From: JBBAEA01 sp041656175
GTDB taxonomy: Bacteria; Myxococcota_A; Bradymonadia; UBA4248
NCBI GenBank assembly: GCA_041656175.1
Contig: JBBAEA010000050.1
Location: forward strand, 1 to 22,093
Direction of reading: 5' to 3'
DNA: 22,093 nt
The notes beneath the pieces were generated by a model. It did not search any database. It was given only the letters and a program-made list of their open reading frames with translations, and was not told the DNA's origin. Of the stretch, positions 1-7,803 are shown piece after piece; position 1 is the first letter of the stretch; every line of letters starts with the position of its first letter. Both the position numbers and the translations under genes were made by a program.

Positions 1-2129
1 ATCCTGACCCAGATCCTGACCCAGATCCTGACCCAGATCCTGACCCAGATCCCGATCCAGACCCAGATCCAGACCCAGATCCAGACCCAGATCCTGACCC
101 AGATCCTGACCCAGATCCTGATGTTTTGGAACCAGCGGGTCCCATCATTAGCGAAGAGGAGATGAATGCTATCGTCGAAGATAGGGCGCACTTTTACTTT
201 GACTACGATCTCGCGGTAAGTAGCCACGACGATTTTCTTCGCTTCCCATACCCCAACGGAATGCGAACCGACGAGTTCGGACGACCAGACTTTGCAAAAT
301 TCGAGTTCCCGTTAAAAGATATGCCGATCGTTGGTTCGATGATTCAAAAAATCCGCGGTTTACTACAAAACGAGCGTGCCGGTTTTAGCCCACAGGGTGC
401 AATTTACATGCGCTCTAGCGTCGCTTTAAACAGCTCTCGCTTCCCAACGCCCGCGCAGAGCATGCAAGAAAACTCCTGTGTGCAACTCATCAACATCGAT
501 AAAAACTCTAAACACTACAAAAAACGCGTCCCTGTATACGTCACTTTCCACGCTCTAAAAGACAAGATTTGGGATGCGAACACCTTAGTTGTACGTCCTG
601 TACCTGGCTTAGCGATGCAACCAGGCTCCCACTACGCCTTAGTCATACTCAACAGCTGCATGTCCTCGCCAAGTGGTACTGGCATCTATCAAAGTAGGAA
701 GCTATCCAAAGTCATTGATTTAACAGCCCCCAAACGCTACACCGATGTACACACTCCCGCTGTTCAGGCGTTGTATTCCATGGGCTTTAATCTCAACAAA
801 ATAGTTGGCTTAAGCGTCTTTAAAACGATGGATCCAGCCCAAGAAATGCTGAGCATGGCCGCCGACCTCAAGGGTAGGGGCTCTATCGTGATCGATAAGG
901 ATAATAAAGCCGAAGGCGATTACGAATGTAATGACACTGTTTGCGTCTTTCATGGCAAGTTTAACACTGCAAACTATATTGAGGGGCAATTTCCTTACAC
1001 GAGCGCTGGGCAAGGCGTCATAAAGTTTGATCCCACGGGTAAACTTATCAGTCGTGCTCAAAAAGAAATCGTCAATTTCTCCATATCTATGCCGAGTAAA
1101 CTTAACATGCCCCCAAAAGGTTTCCCCATCATTATTTATGGACACGGCACAGGCGGTGATTCACGTACGCATTGCACTGGACGGAATGACGAAGGCATTG
1201 TCTTGCTCAACAACAACGTACCCGTGGCCATGCTTGGTTTCGACGCATGTTTACAGGGCGCGCGCGGCGGCGAGGGTGGCTTGAGTGAAGCAGCCCTTAT
1301 TCCCATGTTCATCCAAAACCCCGAAGTCATACGCGAAAGCGTTCGCCAAACCGTTGTCGACATGATGGTGCTTTACGACATACTAGAAGGCAAAGCGCTC
1401 AAGCTGCCGGCCCGACCAGGTACTAGCGAACCCGTCATTTTCGACCCCAGTTATGGCCTCTACATGGGACACAGCCAAGGTTCGCAGGAAGCAGGCTTAC
1501 TCCTTGCCGTCGAACCGTTAATCAAAAGTGCCTTCCTATCCGCTGGCGGTGGTGGGCTCTCCATTTCTATGACAGAACTTCGCATTTCGGTGGACGCCCT
1601 TGGTGAAAACTACAAAAATAAAAAAGTTTCCGACTACTTTGGCGCCCTACTCGGAGTTAATGATGGTGAAGTCTCTATCGATAGCTTTATTGTAAGTCAG
1701 ATCGCGCAACCCTTGCTAGATCCTATCGATCCTCTTAACTACGCGCATCTCTTTATCAAGGAACCCCTCGCCAACGCAGAGCCCAAAAACATCGCCCAAA
1801 CTATCGGACTTGGCGACGAATCTACACCCGAAGACACGCAATTTGCACTCGCCGTTGCCATGGGCATTCCCACCGTTGGCAAAATGTACAAAGGCCACGA
1901 AATCATGCAACTCGCTGGGCTCGCAAACGCACAAAGCTCGCCCGTCTCTGACAATGTGCAGATAGGAGAGAAAAAAGTAACCGGCGGCTCCATGCAGTTT
2001 AACTATACAGGAAGCGCCAATCCCCACTTTGTTATCTACTACATGCTCATTGCCAAAAACACTTACCCCCACTTCTTTAAATCCATTCTCGATGGCAAAG
2101 CAGAGATTAAAGTTGAGAATCAACTTTAA
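1..2129 (+). CDS. Putative surface alpha/beta-hydrolase, 5' end outside window
   Basis: The reading frame is open from the first base (codons in phase with position 3), so the gene starts upstream. The TTG at 126 is an internal Leu codon, not a credible start. The visible protein begins with 20 Pro-Asp pairs, a typical spacer after a lipoprotein signal, then a catalytic part. Counting from codon 126, GHGTGG (residues 339-344) looks like an oxyanion-hole loop. GHSQG, with Ser450, is a classic nucleophile elbow. NPHF (His634) near the C-terminus is a candidate catalytic His; the acid residue is not assigned. Known biology: this fold covers lipases, esterases and polymer depolymerases, and the substrate cannot be told here. 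Secretion to the cell surface is inferred from the linker, since the signal peptide is not in view. A strong terminator follows 20 bp after the stop. Confidence 0.8.
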   Translation, partial: PDPDPDPDPDPDPDPDPDPDPDPDPDPDPDPDPDPDPDPDVLEPAGPIISEEEMNAIVEDRAHFYFDYDLAVSSHDDFLRFPYPNGMRTDEFGRPDFAKFEFPLKDMPIVGSMIQKIRGLLQNERAGFSPQGAIYMRSSVALNSSRFPTPAQSMQENSCVQLINIDKNSKHYKKRVPVYVTFHALKDKIWDANTLVVRPVPGLAMQPGSHYALVILNSCMSSPSGTGIYQSRKLSKVIDLTAPKRYTDVHTPAVQALYSMGFNLNKIVGLSVFKTMDPAQEMLSMAADLKGRGSIVIDKDNKAEGDYECNDTVCVFHGKFNTANYIEGQFPYTSAGQGVIKFDPTGKLISRAQKEIVNFSISMPSKLNMPPKGFPIIIYGHGTGGDSRTHCTGRNDEGIVLLNNNVPVAMLGFDACLQGARGGEGGLSEAALIPMFIQNPEVIRESVRQTVVDMMVLYDILEGKALKLPARPGTSEPVIFDPSYGLYMGHSQGSQEAGLLLAVEPLIKSAFLSAGGGGLSISMTELRISVDALGENYKNKKVSDYFGALLGVNDGEVSIDSFIVSQIAQPLLDPIDPLNYAHLFIKEPLANAEPKNIAQTIGLGDESTPEDTQFALAVAMGIPTVGKMYKGHEIMQLAGLANAQSSPVSDNVQIGEKKVTGGSMQFNYTGSANPHFVIYYMLIAKNTYPHFFKSILDGKAEIKVENQL
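3..122 (+). repeat. Coding microsatellite, (Pro-Asp)20 linker
   Basis: A 6/12-bp tandem repeat, consensus GATCCTGACCCA with GATCCAGACCCA variants in the middle, encodes 20 consecutive Pro-Asp dipeptides in frame with the hydrolase. The array reaches the window edge, so the true copy number is larger or unknown. Such repeats expand and contract by slippage in 6-bp steps, which keeps the frame. Confidence 0.95.
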
Positions 2130-2149
2130 TTGTTAGCTAAGTCTTCAAT

Positions 2150-2183
2150 GCCCCCTACATAAAGTGTAACGGGGGGCTTTTTT
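2150..2183 (+). terminator. Rho-independent terminator of the hydrolase gene
   Basis: GCCCCC (2150-2155) pairs with GGGGGC (2172-2177). An inner TACA/TGTA pairing extends the stem, and six T residues follow directly (2178-2183). It lies 20 bp after the hydrolase stop codon. Confidence 0.88.
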
Positions 2184-2248
2184 CGTTCTTGGGGCAAATT
2201 TTTAACTAAGGAAACTCTGATTTATTGGGAATACCGCCCCAAACACCC

Positions 2249-2420
2249 AGGGCAACCGCAAAGTCGTGTATTTGGCAGTTTTTAAGTTTTTTTTATAGAG
2301 GGGGAAGTTTCCCCCTACGTCGCAACCCCGCTGTGCGCGGGTTTGCGTCTACCCCCTCCGCGGGGACACCCCGCGACGCCCCGTCCTGTTTTTGGCGAAA
2401 CATGACTTTGCGTTTGCCCT
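2249..2420 (+). mobile_element. MITE-like dispersed element, copy A (172 bp)
   Basis: Bounded by inverted repeats AGGGCAACCGCAAAG (2249-2263) and CTTTGCGTTTGCCCT (2406-2420), 14 of 15 positions pairing. The core (2300-2384) has three hairpins in order: stem GGGGGAA/TTCCCCC followed by TACGT; a stem closed by CGCAA/TTGCG; and CGCGGGG/CCCCGCG with loop ACA. It encodes no plausible protein. The same element recurs inverted at 21414-21588, and cores recur at 7644-7734 (inverted) and 17488-17580. The motif ACCC directly flanks both ends here, a possible 4-bp target duplication, but this is too short to be sure. The remaining intergenic sequence to 2762 holds one further hairpin and no gene I can support. 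Confidence 0.75.
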
Positions 2421-2529
2421 ACCCAAACGCCGCCCAAGCGCTTGCGCCCTTAAAATTCGCTTTTGCTGTAGCACCTTGATTTTACCCCGACTTTGTCAGT
2501 AGAGCTCAGGAAAGCCATAAACTACGTAA

Positions 2530-2553
2530 AGTGCCCCAAAAAAACAGGGCACT
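2530..2553. other. Intergenic hairpin
   Basis: AGTGCCC (2530-2536) pairs with GGGCACT (2547-2553) across a 10-nt A-rich loop. The stem is flanked by ACG on both sides. It lies about 210 bp upstream of the Cys-rich lipoprotein gene. It lacks a T-tract on the + strand, so it is not an obvious terminator; it could be a leader structure or a remnant of the dispersed hairpin families. Confidence 0.4.
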
Positions 2554-2762
2554 ACGCGAGAGCGTCTTGCACGCCAAACACGCAAGGCTCGCAACTCCAT
2601 ACACAATACAAGACGCACATAGATCCGTACTTTTACACCTACATGTATCTATGCGCTTGAGAAAGCAAAAACACTTTGCTAGATTGATTTTGTGCCTGCG
2701 GGCATGCAATTTTGTAAACGAGTTATATTTAATAATAACTTGTATTTTATGAGGAAAAGGAA

Positions 2763-5700
2763 TTGAGGAAACGTGTTTTATTAGCTTTTTTGAGCGCCAC
2801 TTTGTGTTTCGGCGTAGCCGCTTGTAACGAAATAGGCGAATACGATAAAAGTGTATGCGGTGATGGTGTCATAGATGAAGGCGAGCTCTGCGATGGAGCT
2901 GCACTAGGCGGAAAAACTTGCGAGAGCGAGTTAGGACAAGGTTCTAGCGGCACATTAGCCTGTGCCAACGATTGTCAATCCCTCAATATTTCTGGCTGCG
3001 TTGCTCCTGCAAGCTGCGGTAACGGCGAACTTGATGCCGGTGAGCTCTGCGATTTTTTACAAAGCGGTGAAGCCGTTTTTGCACAAGGCGCTAGGGTTTG
3101 TCCCGATTCACTAGTTGTCGACGACATTGAGAAGATCCTTTGTACGACTAACTGCCAAATCGATAGTTCTGCCTGCGTAACAGCGGGGTCGTGCGGCGAT
3201 GGCGAGATCAGTGAAGGCGAGATATGCGATGGCGAAGCGCTAGATAGCCAAATCTGCGCTACTGTCTACGGCGAAGGAAGTACAGGCGTCTTGGCTTGCG
3301 CCGATGATTGCACAAATTTTAACACAGACCTCTGTGTAAAATGCGGCGATGAGCGCATCGGTGAGGGCGAAGTTTGCGACGGTGAACTCCTGCAGGACAA
3401 AACTTGCGCCGATGTCTACGGCGAAGGAAGTACAGGCGTCTTGGCTTGTGCCGATGATTGCACAAATTTTAACACAGACCTCTGTGTAAAATGCGGCGAT
3501 GAGCGCATCGGCGAGGGAGAAGTTTGCGATGGAGAGCTGCTGGAGGCTAAAACGTGTGCCGATATCTACGGCGAAGGAAGCACGGGTGTCTTGGCTTGCG
3601 CCGACGATTGCTCAGGCTACGATACTTCACTTTGTGTAAAATGCGGCGACGGGCGTATTGGTGAAGGCGAAGTCTGCGACGGCGAAGAACTTGACGGCAA
3701 AACCTGCGAAACGCAATTAGGCACTGGTGCTAGCGGAAGCTTATCTTGTGCTAACGACTGTAAATCGCTCGTTCTTAGTGAATGTCTCCCAGCCCCAGGC
3801 TGTGGCAACAAACACTTGGATGAAGGCGAATTGTGCGATCTCTTAGAGAACGGCGACTCGGTCTTTGCCGAGGGGAAACGCGTCTGCCCAGAAGGCTACG
3901 AAATCGCCGACTCCAACGGAATTGTTTGTACAGCGCAATGTGCGATCGATACATCGGCTTGTAGCGAAATCGTCTATTGCGGCGACGGTAAAGTTACAGG
4001 TCAAGAACTTTGTGATGGCAGTAACTTTGCGGGCAAAACCTGTGACAACAGCTATTTAACAGGCGCCACGGGTAAGCTACTTTGCGAAGATAGCTGCTCG
4101 CAAATCTCGACTGCTGACTGCATTCTATGCGGCGACGGGCGCCTTAACGGCAGCGAAGTCTGCGATGGAACGAACTTTGGCGACAAAACATGTGCCAGCG
4201 AACTTGGCGCTGGAGCAACGGGTGCATTGACCTGCTCCGCTGATTGCAAAAACATTATCACGACATCATGCGCAAAATGCGGCGATGGTAAAATCGACGT
4301 TGGCGAAGTTTGCGATGGAACGAATCTCAATGCCAAAACCTGCGCCACTGAAATTGGACAAGGTGCAACGGGCACGCTCGCCTGCGCCGCTGATTGCAAA
4401 AGCTTCGATACCAGCGCCTGCGAGCGCTGCGGCGATGGCACGAAAAAGTGCAGCGAGGGGCAGCTCCTAACTTGCGCCGACGGTTTATGGAACGCGCAGA
4501 GTGACGCCACCTGTGAACTTGGTTACGAGTGCGTCGAGGGCGCAACGAGCTGTAGCAAAAAGGCAAACTACTGCGAGCACGGAAAATGCGAAGACAACAA
4601 GGAATACAAGTGCAATAACAGGGAACTGGACGAGGGAACCGAATGTTCTTCGGGCTATGAGTGCCAAAGCGGTTATTATGCTTGTCGACAAAAAGCCAAT
4701 TACTGCGACAAGGATAAGTGCGAAGGCATCAATCTACACATCCAGTATTGTGTCGATAACGAACTACAAGCACCTGTCCCCTGCGATCCAGGCTACGAGT
4801 GCCCAATAGGTATTTACTCGCCCAATGCATGCGTAAAAGCTATCAATTACTGCGACACCAGCAGGTGTAACCCCGAAAACGACAAGTGGCGCGAATGCGT
4901 AAATCATCTATTAGGAAACTGGCAAGACTGCAACAACACTAGCTGTAAAGACACGATCTCATGCGGCGAGTGTAAGAACGGCAACAAAATTTGCGAGGAT
5001 AACAAGTACAAAGAGTGTAGCAGCGGCATGTGGAGCGAAGCCATCGACTGTGCAGCCCAAGGAAAAATCTGCGACATCACGCAGGGCTGTGTTGAGCAAA
5101 CCGTCTGCGGCGACGGTACGAAGAGCGCCGACGAAGTTTGTGACGCCAGCGATACGTCCCACGAATTAAGCGGCGAAGGCATTGATTGTAATACTTACGC
5201 CTCGAACAAATACAACGCAAACGGCGGTAAAGTGAAGTGCAGCGATAGTTGCACCATCGACGATAACGCCTGCGATATAAAAACCTATGTCCATGTAGGG
5301 CTTTGCCGATTCCTAGAGGTCGATCAAAACACATTGAGCCTACGCTTTACCCCTGAAACAGGCACAAACACTGGAGAATATCAATTTAGATTGTCCTGCG
5401 CAAAAACCATGAGCAGCAACGCCGATCACATGACCGACATTCGCATGACGTTCGAAAAATTTCTAGTCCCAGCGAACAATAATGACGTTTACGAAATCAC
5501 CTATAATCTTGAAGCTGCTCGTTCCAATAACGGCGATGGAAACTTTGAAACGTTTTCGTCCAAAGGCCCTGGTCTACACCACTGTGTGCTACAAGTTCGC
5601 CGAGCCGCAGAGTTAAATTCCAGCTGGGGTTCTTGGGATTCATACCAGTGCTCAGCCCAAGCAGGGAAAAAAGCCCAATCCTCCGCAAACATTGACGACA

Positions 5701-6245
5701 CTCTCCCCCTCGACCTTCCCGACCGCGTCGAACTCGCCCGCTGGAACTTCGAGACTGACTACACGCCTAGCTCTGGCACCCTCACCACAGACGCTAGCCT
5801 TAGCCGCGTACCGGCAGGCGATTTAGAGCTCGCTCCCGCCCAAGGCGTTGATGCAAGCCAAGCCGCAGCAGCCAGCACATGGTCATTGCTCAGCGATAAA
5901 GCCGCCGTCATAAGCTCAAGCGTCCCCTACTTTTCGCTCAAGTTCAGCACCGCGGGTAAAAGCGGCATTGCCCTTAGCTTTAAGCACAAAGGAAACTACA
6001 CTATCAACACCACACCCGAAGTGCACAACAAAATGATTCTTGCCCTAGAACGCGATGGTGAGTGGGTCGAACTCAAGGAGTTCGCAAACTACAACGCCAA
6101 TTACCCGACTTCCGCGAGCTCTTACGCTTTCAACGGCGATATTTCCAAGCAAGAAAACGTCGAGCTTCGCTTCATCCCTTACGATATGAAAGTGGACGAC
6201 GCCAAAATTTTCCTCGACGATATCGTTATTAAGGCGTGGGAATAA
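2763..6245 (+). CDS. Cys-rich repeat lipoprotein (DUF4215 / Myxococcus Cys-rich type)
   Basis: A 1160-residue predicted lipoprotein. The N-terminus MRKRVLLAFLSATLCFGVAAC is a signal peptide ending in a lipobox, with lipidated Cys21. The start is TTG, preceded by a GAGGAAAAGG ribosome site; the nearby ATG at 2749 hits a stop after four codons. About ten ~50-residue modules follow (roughly residues 32-555), each of the form CGDGxIxxGEVCDG...KTC...G-T-G-LxCxxDC...C. Next is a differently spaced Cys-rich stretch (about 555-800), another CGDG module, and a C-terminal beta-rich region (about 840-1160) that resembles a carbohydrate- or adhesion-type sandwich domain, not identified further. In Myxococcota such repeats occur in secreted and cell-surface proteins, presumably disulfide-stabilised. 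An adhesive or scaffold role is an inference. Modules 3-5 are nearly identical at DNA level, pointing to recent internal duplication. Confidence 0.85.
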   Translation: MRKRVLLAFLSATLCFGVAACNEIGEYDKSVCGDGVIDEGELCDGAALGGKTCESELGQGSSGTLACANDCQSLNISGCVAPASCGNGELDAGELCDFLQSGEAVFAQGARVCPDSLVVDDIEKILCTTNCQIDSSACVTAGSCGDGEISEGEICDGEALDSQICATVYGEGSTGVLACADDCTNFNTDLCVKCGDERIGEGEVCDGELLQDKTCADVYGEGSTGVLACADDCTNFNTDLCVKCGDERIGEGEVCDGELLEAKTCADIYGEGSTGVLACADDCSGYDTSLCVKCGDGRIGEGEVCDGEELDGKTCETQLGTGASGSLSCANDCKSLVLSECLPAPGCGNKHLDEGELCDLLENGDSVFAEGKRVCPEGYEIADSNGIVCTAQCAIDTSACSEIVYCGDGKVTGQELCDGSNFAGKTCDNSYLTGATGKLLCEDSCSQISTADCILCGDGRLNGSEVCDGTNFGDKTCASELGAGATGALTCSADCKNIITTSCAKCGDGKIDVGEVCDGTNLNAKTCATEIGQGATGTLACAADCKSFDTSACERCGDGTKKCSEGQLLTCADGLWNAQSDATCELGYECVEGATSCSKKANYCEHGKCEDNKEYKCNNRELDEGTECSSGYECQSGYYACRQKANYCDKDKCEGINLHIQYCVDNELQAPVPCDPGYECPIGIYSPNACVKAINYCDTSRCNPENDKWRECVNHLLGNWQDCNNTSCKDTISCGECKNGNKICEDNKYKECSSGMWSEAIDCAAQGKICDITQGCVEQTVCGDGTKSADEVCDASDTSHELSGEGIDCNTYASNKYNANGGKVKCSDSCTIDDNACDIKTYVHVGLCRFLEVDQNTLSLRFTPETGTNTGEYQFRLSCAKTMSSNADHMTDIRMTFEKFLVPANNNDVYEITYNLEAARSNNGDGNFETFSSKGPGLHHCVLQVRRAAELNSSWGSWDSYQCSAQAGKKAQSSANIDDTLPLDLPDRVELARWNFETDYTPSSGTLTTDASLSRVPAGDLELAPAQGVDASQAAAASTWSLLSDKAAVISSSVPYFSLKFSTAGKSGIALSFKHKGNYTINTTPEVHNKMILALERDGEWVELKEFANYNANYPTSASSYAFNGDISKQENVELRFIPYDMKVDDAKIFLDDIVIKAWE
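3264..3563 (+). repeat. 150-bp tandem duplication within the lipoprotein gene
   Basis: Units 3264-3413 and 3414-3563 are almost identical in their first 100 bp (for example the same codons for VYGEGSTGVLACADDCTNF), differing mainly at silent sites. A third, more diverged unit follows at 3564. The 150-bp period equals 50 residues, one CGDG module. Confidence 0.9.
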
Positions 6246-6284
6246 CAGAGTTCTAGGAAGCGTAGCGCATTTTATTTGCTTGTT

Positions 6285-6300
6285 GGGGGCAGCTGCCCCC
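6285..6300. repeat. Short palindromic hairpin with CCCCCTACG tail
   Basis: GGGGGCAGCTGCCCCC is a perfect 16-bp palindrome followed by TACGCG. It sits between two converging genes and may help end transcription from either side, although there is no T-run. The CCCCCTACG tail matches hairpin 1 of the dispersed element and the short hairpins at 7567 and 14479. Flanking GGAAGC (6257-) and GGCTTCC (6309-) could extend the structure. Confidence 0.55.
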
Positions 6301-6341
6301 TACGCGCGGGCTTCCTCGGCTCTAGGCCAATTCGCATATAC

Positions 6342-6384
6342 TTTATGCGGCGTATGCGCTCGTTTCGCGCATCCACCGCATAAA
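6342..6384. other. Long intergenic hairpin
   Basis: TTTATGCGG (6342-6350) pairs with CCGCATAAA (6376-6384). Inside it ATGCGC (6354-6359) pairs with GCGCAT (6367-6372), with a symmetric 3x3 internal loop. That gives 15 base pairs in 43 nt between the converging lipoprotein and HD genes. A further 14-bp palindrome, GCAAAATATTTTGC, lies at 6477-6490. No gene is supported between 6246 and 6531. Confidence 0.55.
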
Positions 6385-6531
6385 CTATGCTCATTGCCCT
6401 ATTTCCTCGGCGATCCCGCGCTACCCCCGCAGTGGCTAGCCTAAACATCGCGCAGCCCCAACCATCGCCTCGAAAAGCAAAATATTTTGCAACTTTCTCT
6501 TCGATCGCTGCCATACAGAGAATAGGACGGC

Positions 6532-7059
6532 CTACTCGGCTTTGTACTGCAAAGCTTCTAGCTCTTCTCGACTTATGAGCTCAGAGCAAACACTAAGAGC
6601 CGATTCCAAAAATTCAGCAGGATCCACACCCTGCTCTCTTTGGTAAACGATGGCTTGTAACGCCATGTCCAGCTTATCTACTTTGTGTACAAAAGCAGCT
6701 TCAGGACTTGACTTACTGCGGTATTCTTCAAAAAGCACTAAACAGTTTTGAGCTTGAGCGTTCGCGCAAATCTGCTGCATGGCAGCATACTCCAAAGCAT
6801 CTTTTTCTTCTGGAGCAAAATCATCGTGCGGCGTAATGTCGCCTACTTCCGACTCGGCAAGATCGTGGATGATTGCCAGTTCCAGCACTTTGGCGCGATC
6901 CAAAAACTCAGGACAAAGCAGCGACGACAGCAAGGCGACACCCCAGCTGTGCGCCGCGACACTCTCGACATTCTCTAGACCAACGCGTTGCCAGCCACTA
7001 CGCGCTAGCGCTTTAAGGCTATAGGCTCTAAGTATGGCTTCTATTTGTGGAGTTTTCAT
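6532..7059 (-). CDS. HD-domain nucleotidase (YfbR/HDDC2 type)
   Basis: A 175-residue HD-superfamily metal-dependent phosphohydrolase. The metal-binding set is visible: His37 (AAHSW), His65-Asp66 (IIHDLAE) and Asp128 (HKVDKLD), plus EVGDITPHD after the HD pair. This spacing and length fit the HD_3 group that includes E. coli YfbR and human HDDC2, which act as 5'-deoxynucleotidases and help balance nucleotide pools in the cytoplasm. The exact substrate is inferred from family only. The start is ATG at 7057-7059. No clear Shine-Dalgarno is present; instead a perfect 14-bp palindrome occupies the usual ribosome-site region. The gene stands alone, converging with the lipoprotein gene and diverging from recJ. 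Confidence 0.85.
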   Translation of the reverse strand: MKTPQIEAILRAYSLKALARSGWQRVGLENVESVAAHSWGVALLSSLLCPEFLDRAKVLELAIIHDLAESEVGDITPHDDFAPEEKDALEYAAMQQICANAQAQNCLVLFEEYRSKSSPEAAFVHKVDKLDMALQAIVYQREQGVDPAEFLESALSVCSELISREELEALQYKAE

Positions 7060-7066
7060 ATTATTG

Positions 7067-7080
7067 ATGTTTTAAAACAT
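7067..7080. promoter_or_regulatory. Palindrome just upstream of the HD gene, possible operator
   Basis: ATGTTTTAAAACAT is a perfect 14-bp palindrome ending 7 nt upstream of the HD-gene start codon. It could be a repressor site, or an RNA hairpin covering the ribosome site. No cognate regulator is identifiable. Confidence 0.4.
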
Positions 7081-7159
7081 GAGAAGGAATGATTAAGGGA
7101 AAAACTATGCTAAAACATAGAAGGTCGCGTAGCCTATGCAAAGTTTCGCGGTTTTCAAT

Positions 7160-7480
7160 TTTTCTTTGCCATTTTGGCCTATTTCGTCGTCGGCTGTCCT
7201 CGCTTGGCGCGGTCACGACCTTTTTTTCTTTACCATTTTGCGCGTCTTCGTCGTCAACTGCGTCATTCGGCGCGGTCACGACCTTGAGGTCGTTCCCTTG
7301 CCTCATTCCTTGTTTCCTAGAATCCGCATCAAAATGGTAAAGAAAAACGTATTTTGTTTTCTTATTTTCTTCTTTCTTTTTATTTTCTAGACCTCGGCTC
7401 CAACTTGCAAAGAAAAGCGAGTTTTGTTTTCTTATTTTCTTCTTTCTTTTCTAGAACTAGGCTCAAAATGGCAAAGAAAA
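7160..7480. repeat. Nested inverted repeats with direct-repeat arms
   Basis: TTTTCTTTGCCATTTTG (7160-7176) is a perfect inverted match to 7464-7480. TTTTCTTTACCATTTTG (7224-7240) is a perfect inverted match to 7330-7346. The left arms belong to two direct units about 63 bp apart that also share GGCGCGGTCACGACC (7206-7220, 7269-7283). The right arms lie in three units 64-70 bp apart, rich in TTTTCTTATTTTCTTC. A small hairpin, ACGACC/GGTCGT (7278-7293), sits at the centre. No protein is supported. It lies in the 744-bp gap between the divergent HD and recJ genes. Confidence 0.8.
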
Positions 7481-7566
7481 GCGTATTTTTCTATTTTTAT
7501 TATCTAGAACCTTGATTTTATTCACTTTATTTTGAATTCTTGTCTGACTTTCGTTGTTTTAATCAA

Positions 7567-7587
7567 GGGCAGGTTTGAAAGCTGCCC
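7567..7587. repeat. Short dispersed hairpin, copy 1
   Basis: GGGCAGG and CTGCCC arms around TTTGAAA, followed by CCTACTG. It matches the hairpin at 14479-14499 at 20 of 21 positions, here with one stem mismatch. It lies 77 bp before core copy B. Confidence 0.7.
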
Positions 7588-7643
7588 CCTACTGTTTTTG
7601 CATGCATCAGAGTTTCCTTAAAGATGGCCTGAACAATCGCTGT

Positions 7644-7734
7644 GGGGGCGTTGCGGGGGCTTGAGCCCCCGCTGAGGGGGTAGTGGCAAACCCGCGCACA
7701 GCGCGGGGTTGACACGTAGGGGGAAACTTCCCCC
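7644..7734 (-). mobile_element. Dispersed three-hairpin element, core copy B
   Basis: Read on the - strand this has the same order as copy A: GGGGGAA/TTCCCCC then TACGT, a central hairpin (outer GTG/CAC, then CAA/TTG, then CCCGCGC/GCGCGGG), ACTACCCCCTC, and a third hairpin with stem GCGGGGGCT/AGCCCCCGC. The AGGGCAA-type terminal repeats of copies A and D are not seen. Instead, near-identical direct repeats GCATGCATCAGAGT (7600-7613) and GCATGAATCAGAGT (7756-7769) flank it. It lies 70 bp upstream of recJ. Confidence 0.7.
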
Positions 7735-7768
7735 ACAAAAAATAGCATAAATATCGCATGAATCAGAG

Positions 7769-7774
7769 TATACT
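7769..7774 (+). promoter_or_regulatory. Possible -10 box for recJ
   Basis: TATACT is a good sigma70 -10 match 29 bp upstream of the recJ start. The expected -35 position (about 7746) has only a weak CATAAA, so this is tentative. It sits right at the edge of the repeat flanking element copy B. Confidence 0.25.
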
Positions 7775-7803
7775 TTGGCTTATCCTAAAATAAGGTAATA
7801 TTA

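Noticed and set aside
1..125. Short-unit direct repeats as a CRISPR array or non-coding satellite
   Set aside because: There are no spacers; the units are contiguous 6/12-bp repeats in frame with a coding region and encode Pro-Asp.
2225..2479. 84-residue frame on + strand
   Set aside because: It runs through element copy A and its hairpins, and has no credible start signal or protein-like composition.
6272..6514. 80-residue frame on - strand between the lipoprotein and HD genes
   Set aside because: Unrecognised, Arg-rich, runs through two strong hairpins, and shows no start signal; more likely structured non-coding DNA or a degenerate remnant.
7061..7306. 81-residue frame on - strand with repeated VVTAP segments
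   Set aside because: The peptide repetition reflects the DNA direct repeats; the frame covers only part of the array and lacks a ribosome site.
7130..7540. CRISPR array from the ~63-70 bp spaced repeats
   Set aside because: Repeats are imperfect, occur in both orientations, spacers are partly repetitive, and no cas gene is near.
7708..7713. TTGACA inside element copies B and D as an outward promoter
   Set aside because: No acceptable -10 box lies 16-18 bp downstream in either copy; the sequence there is the C-rich hairpin arm.
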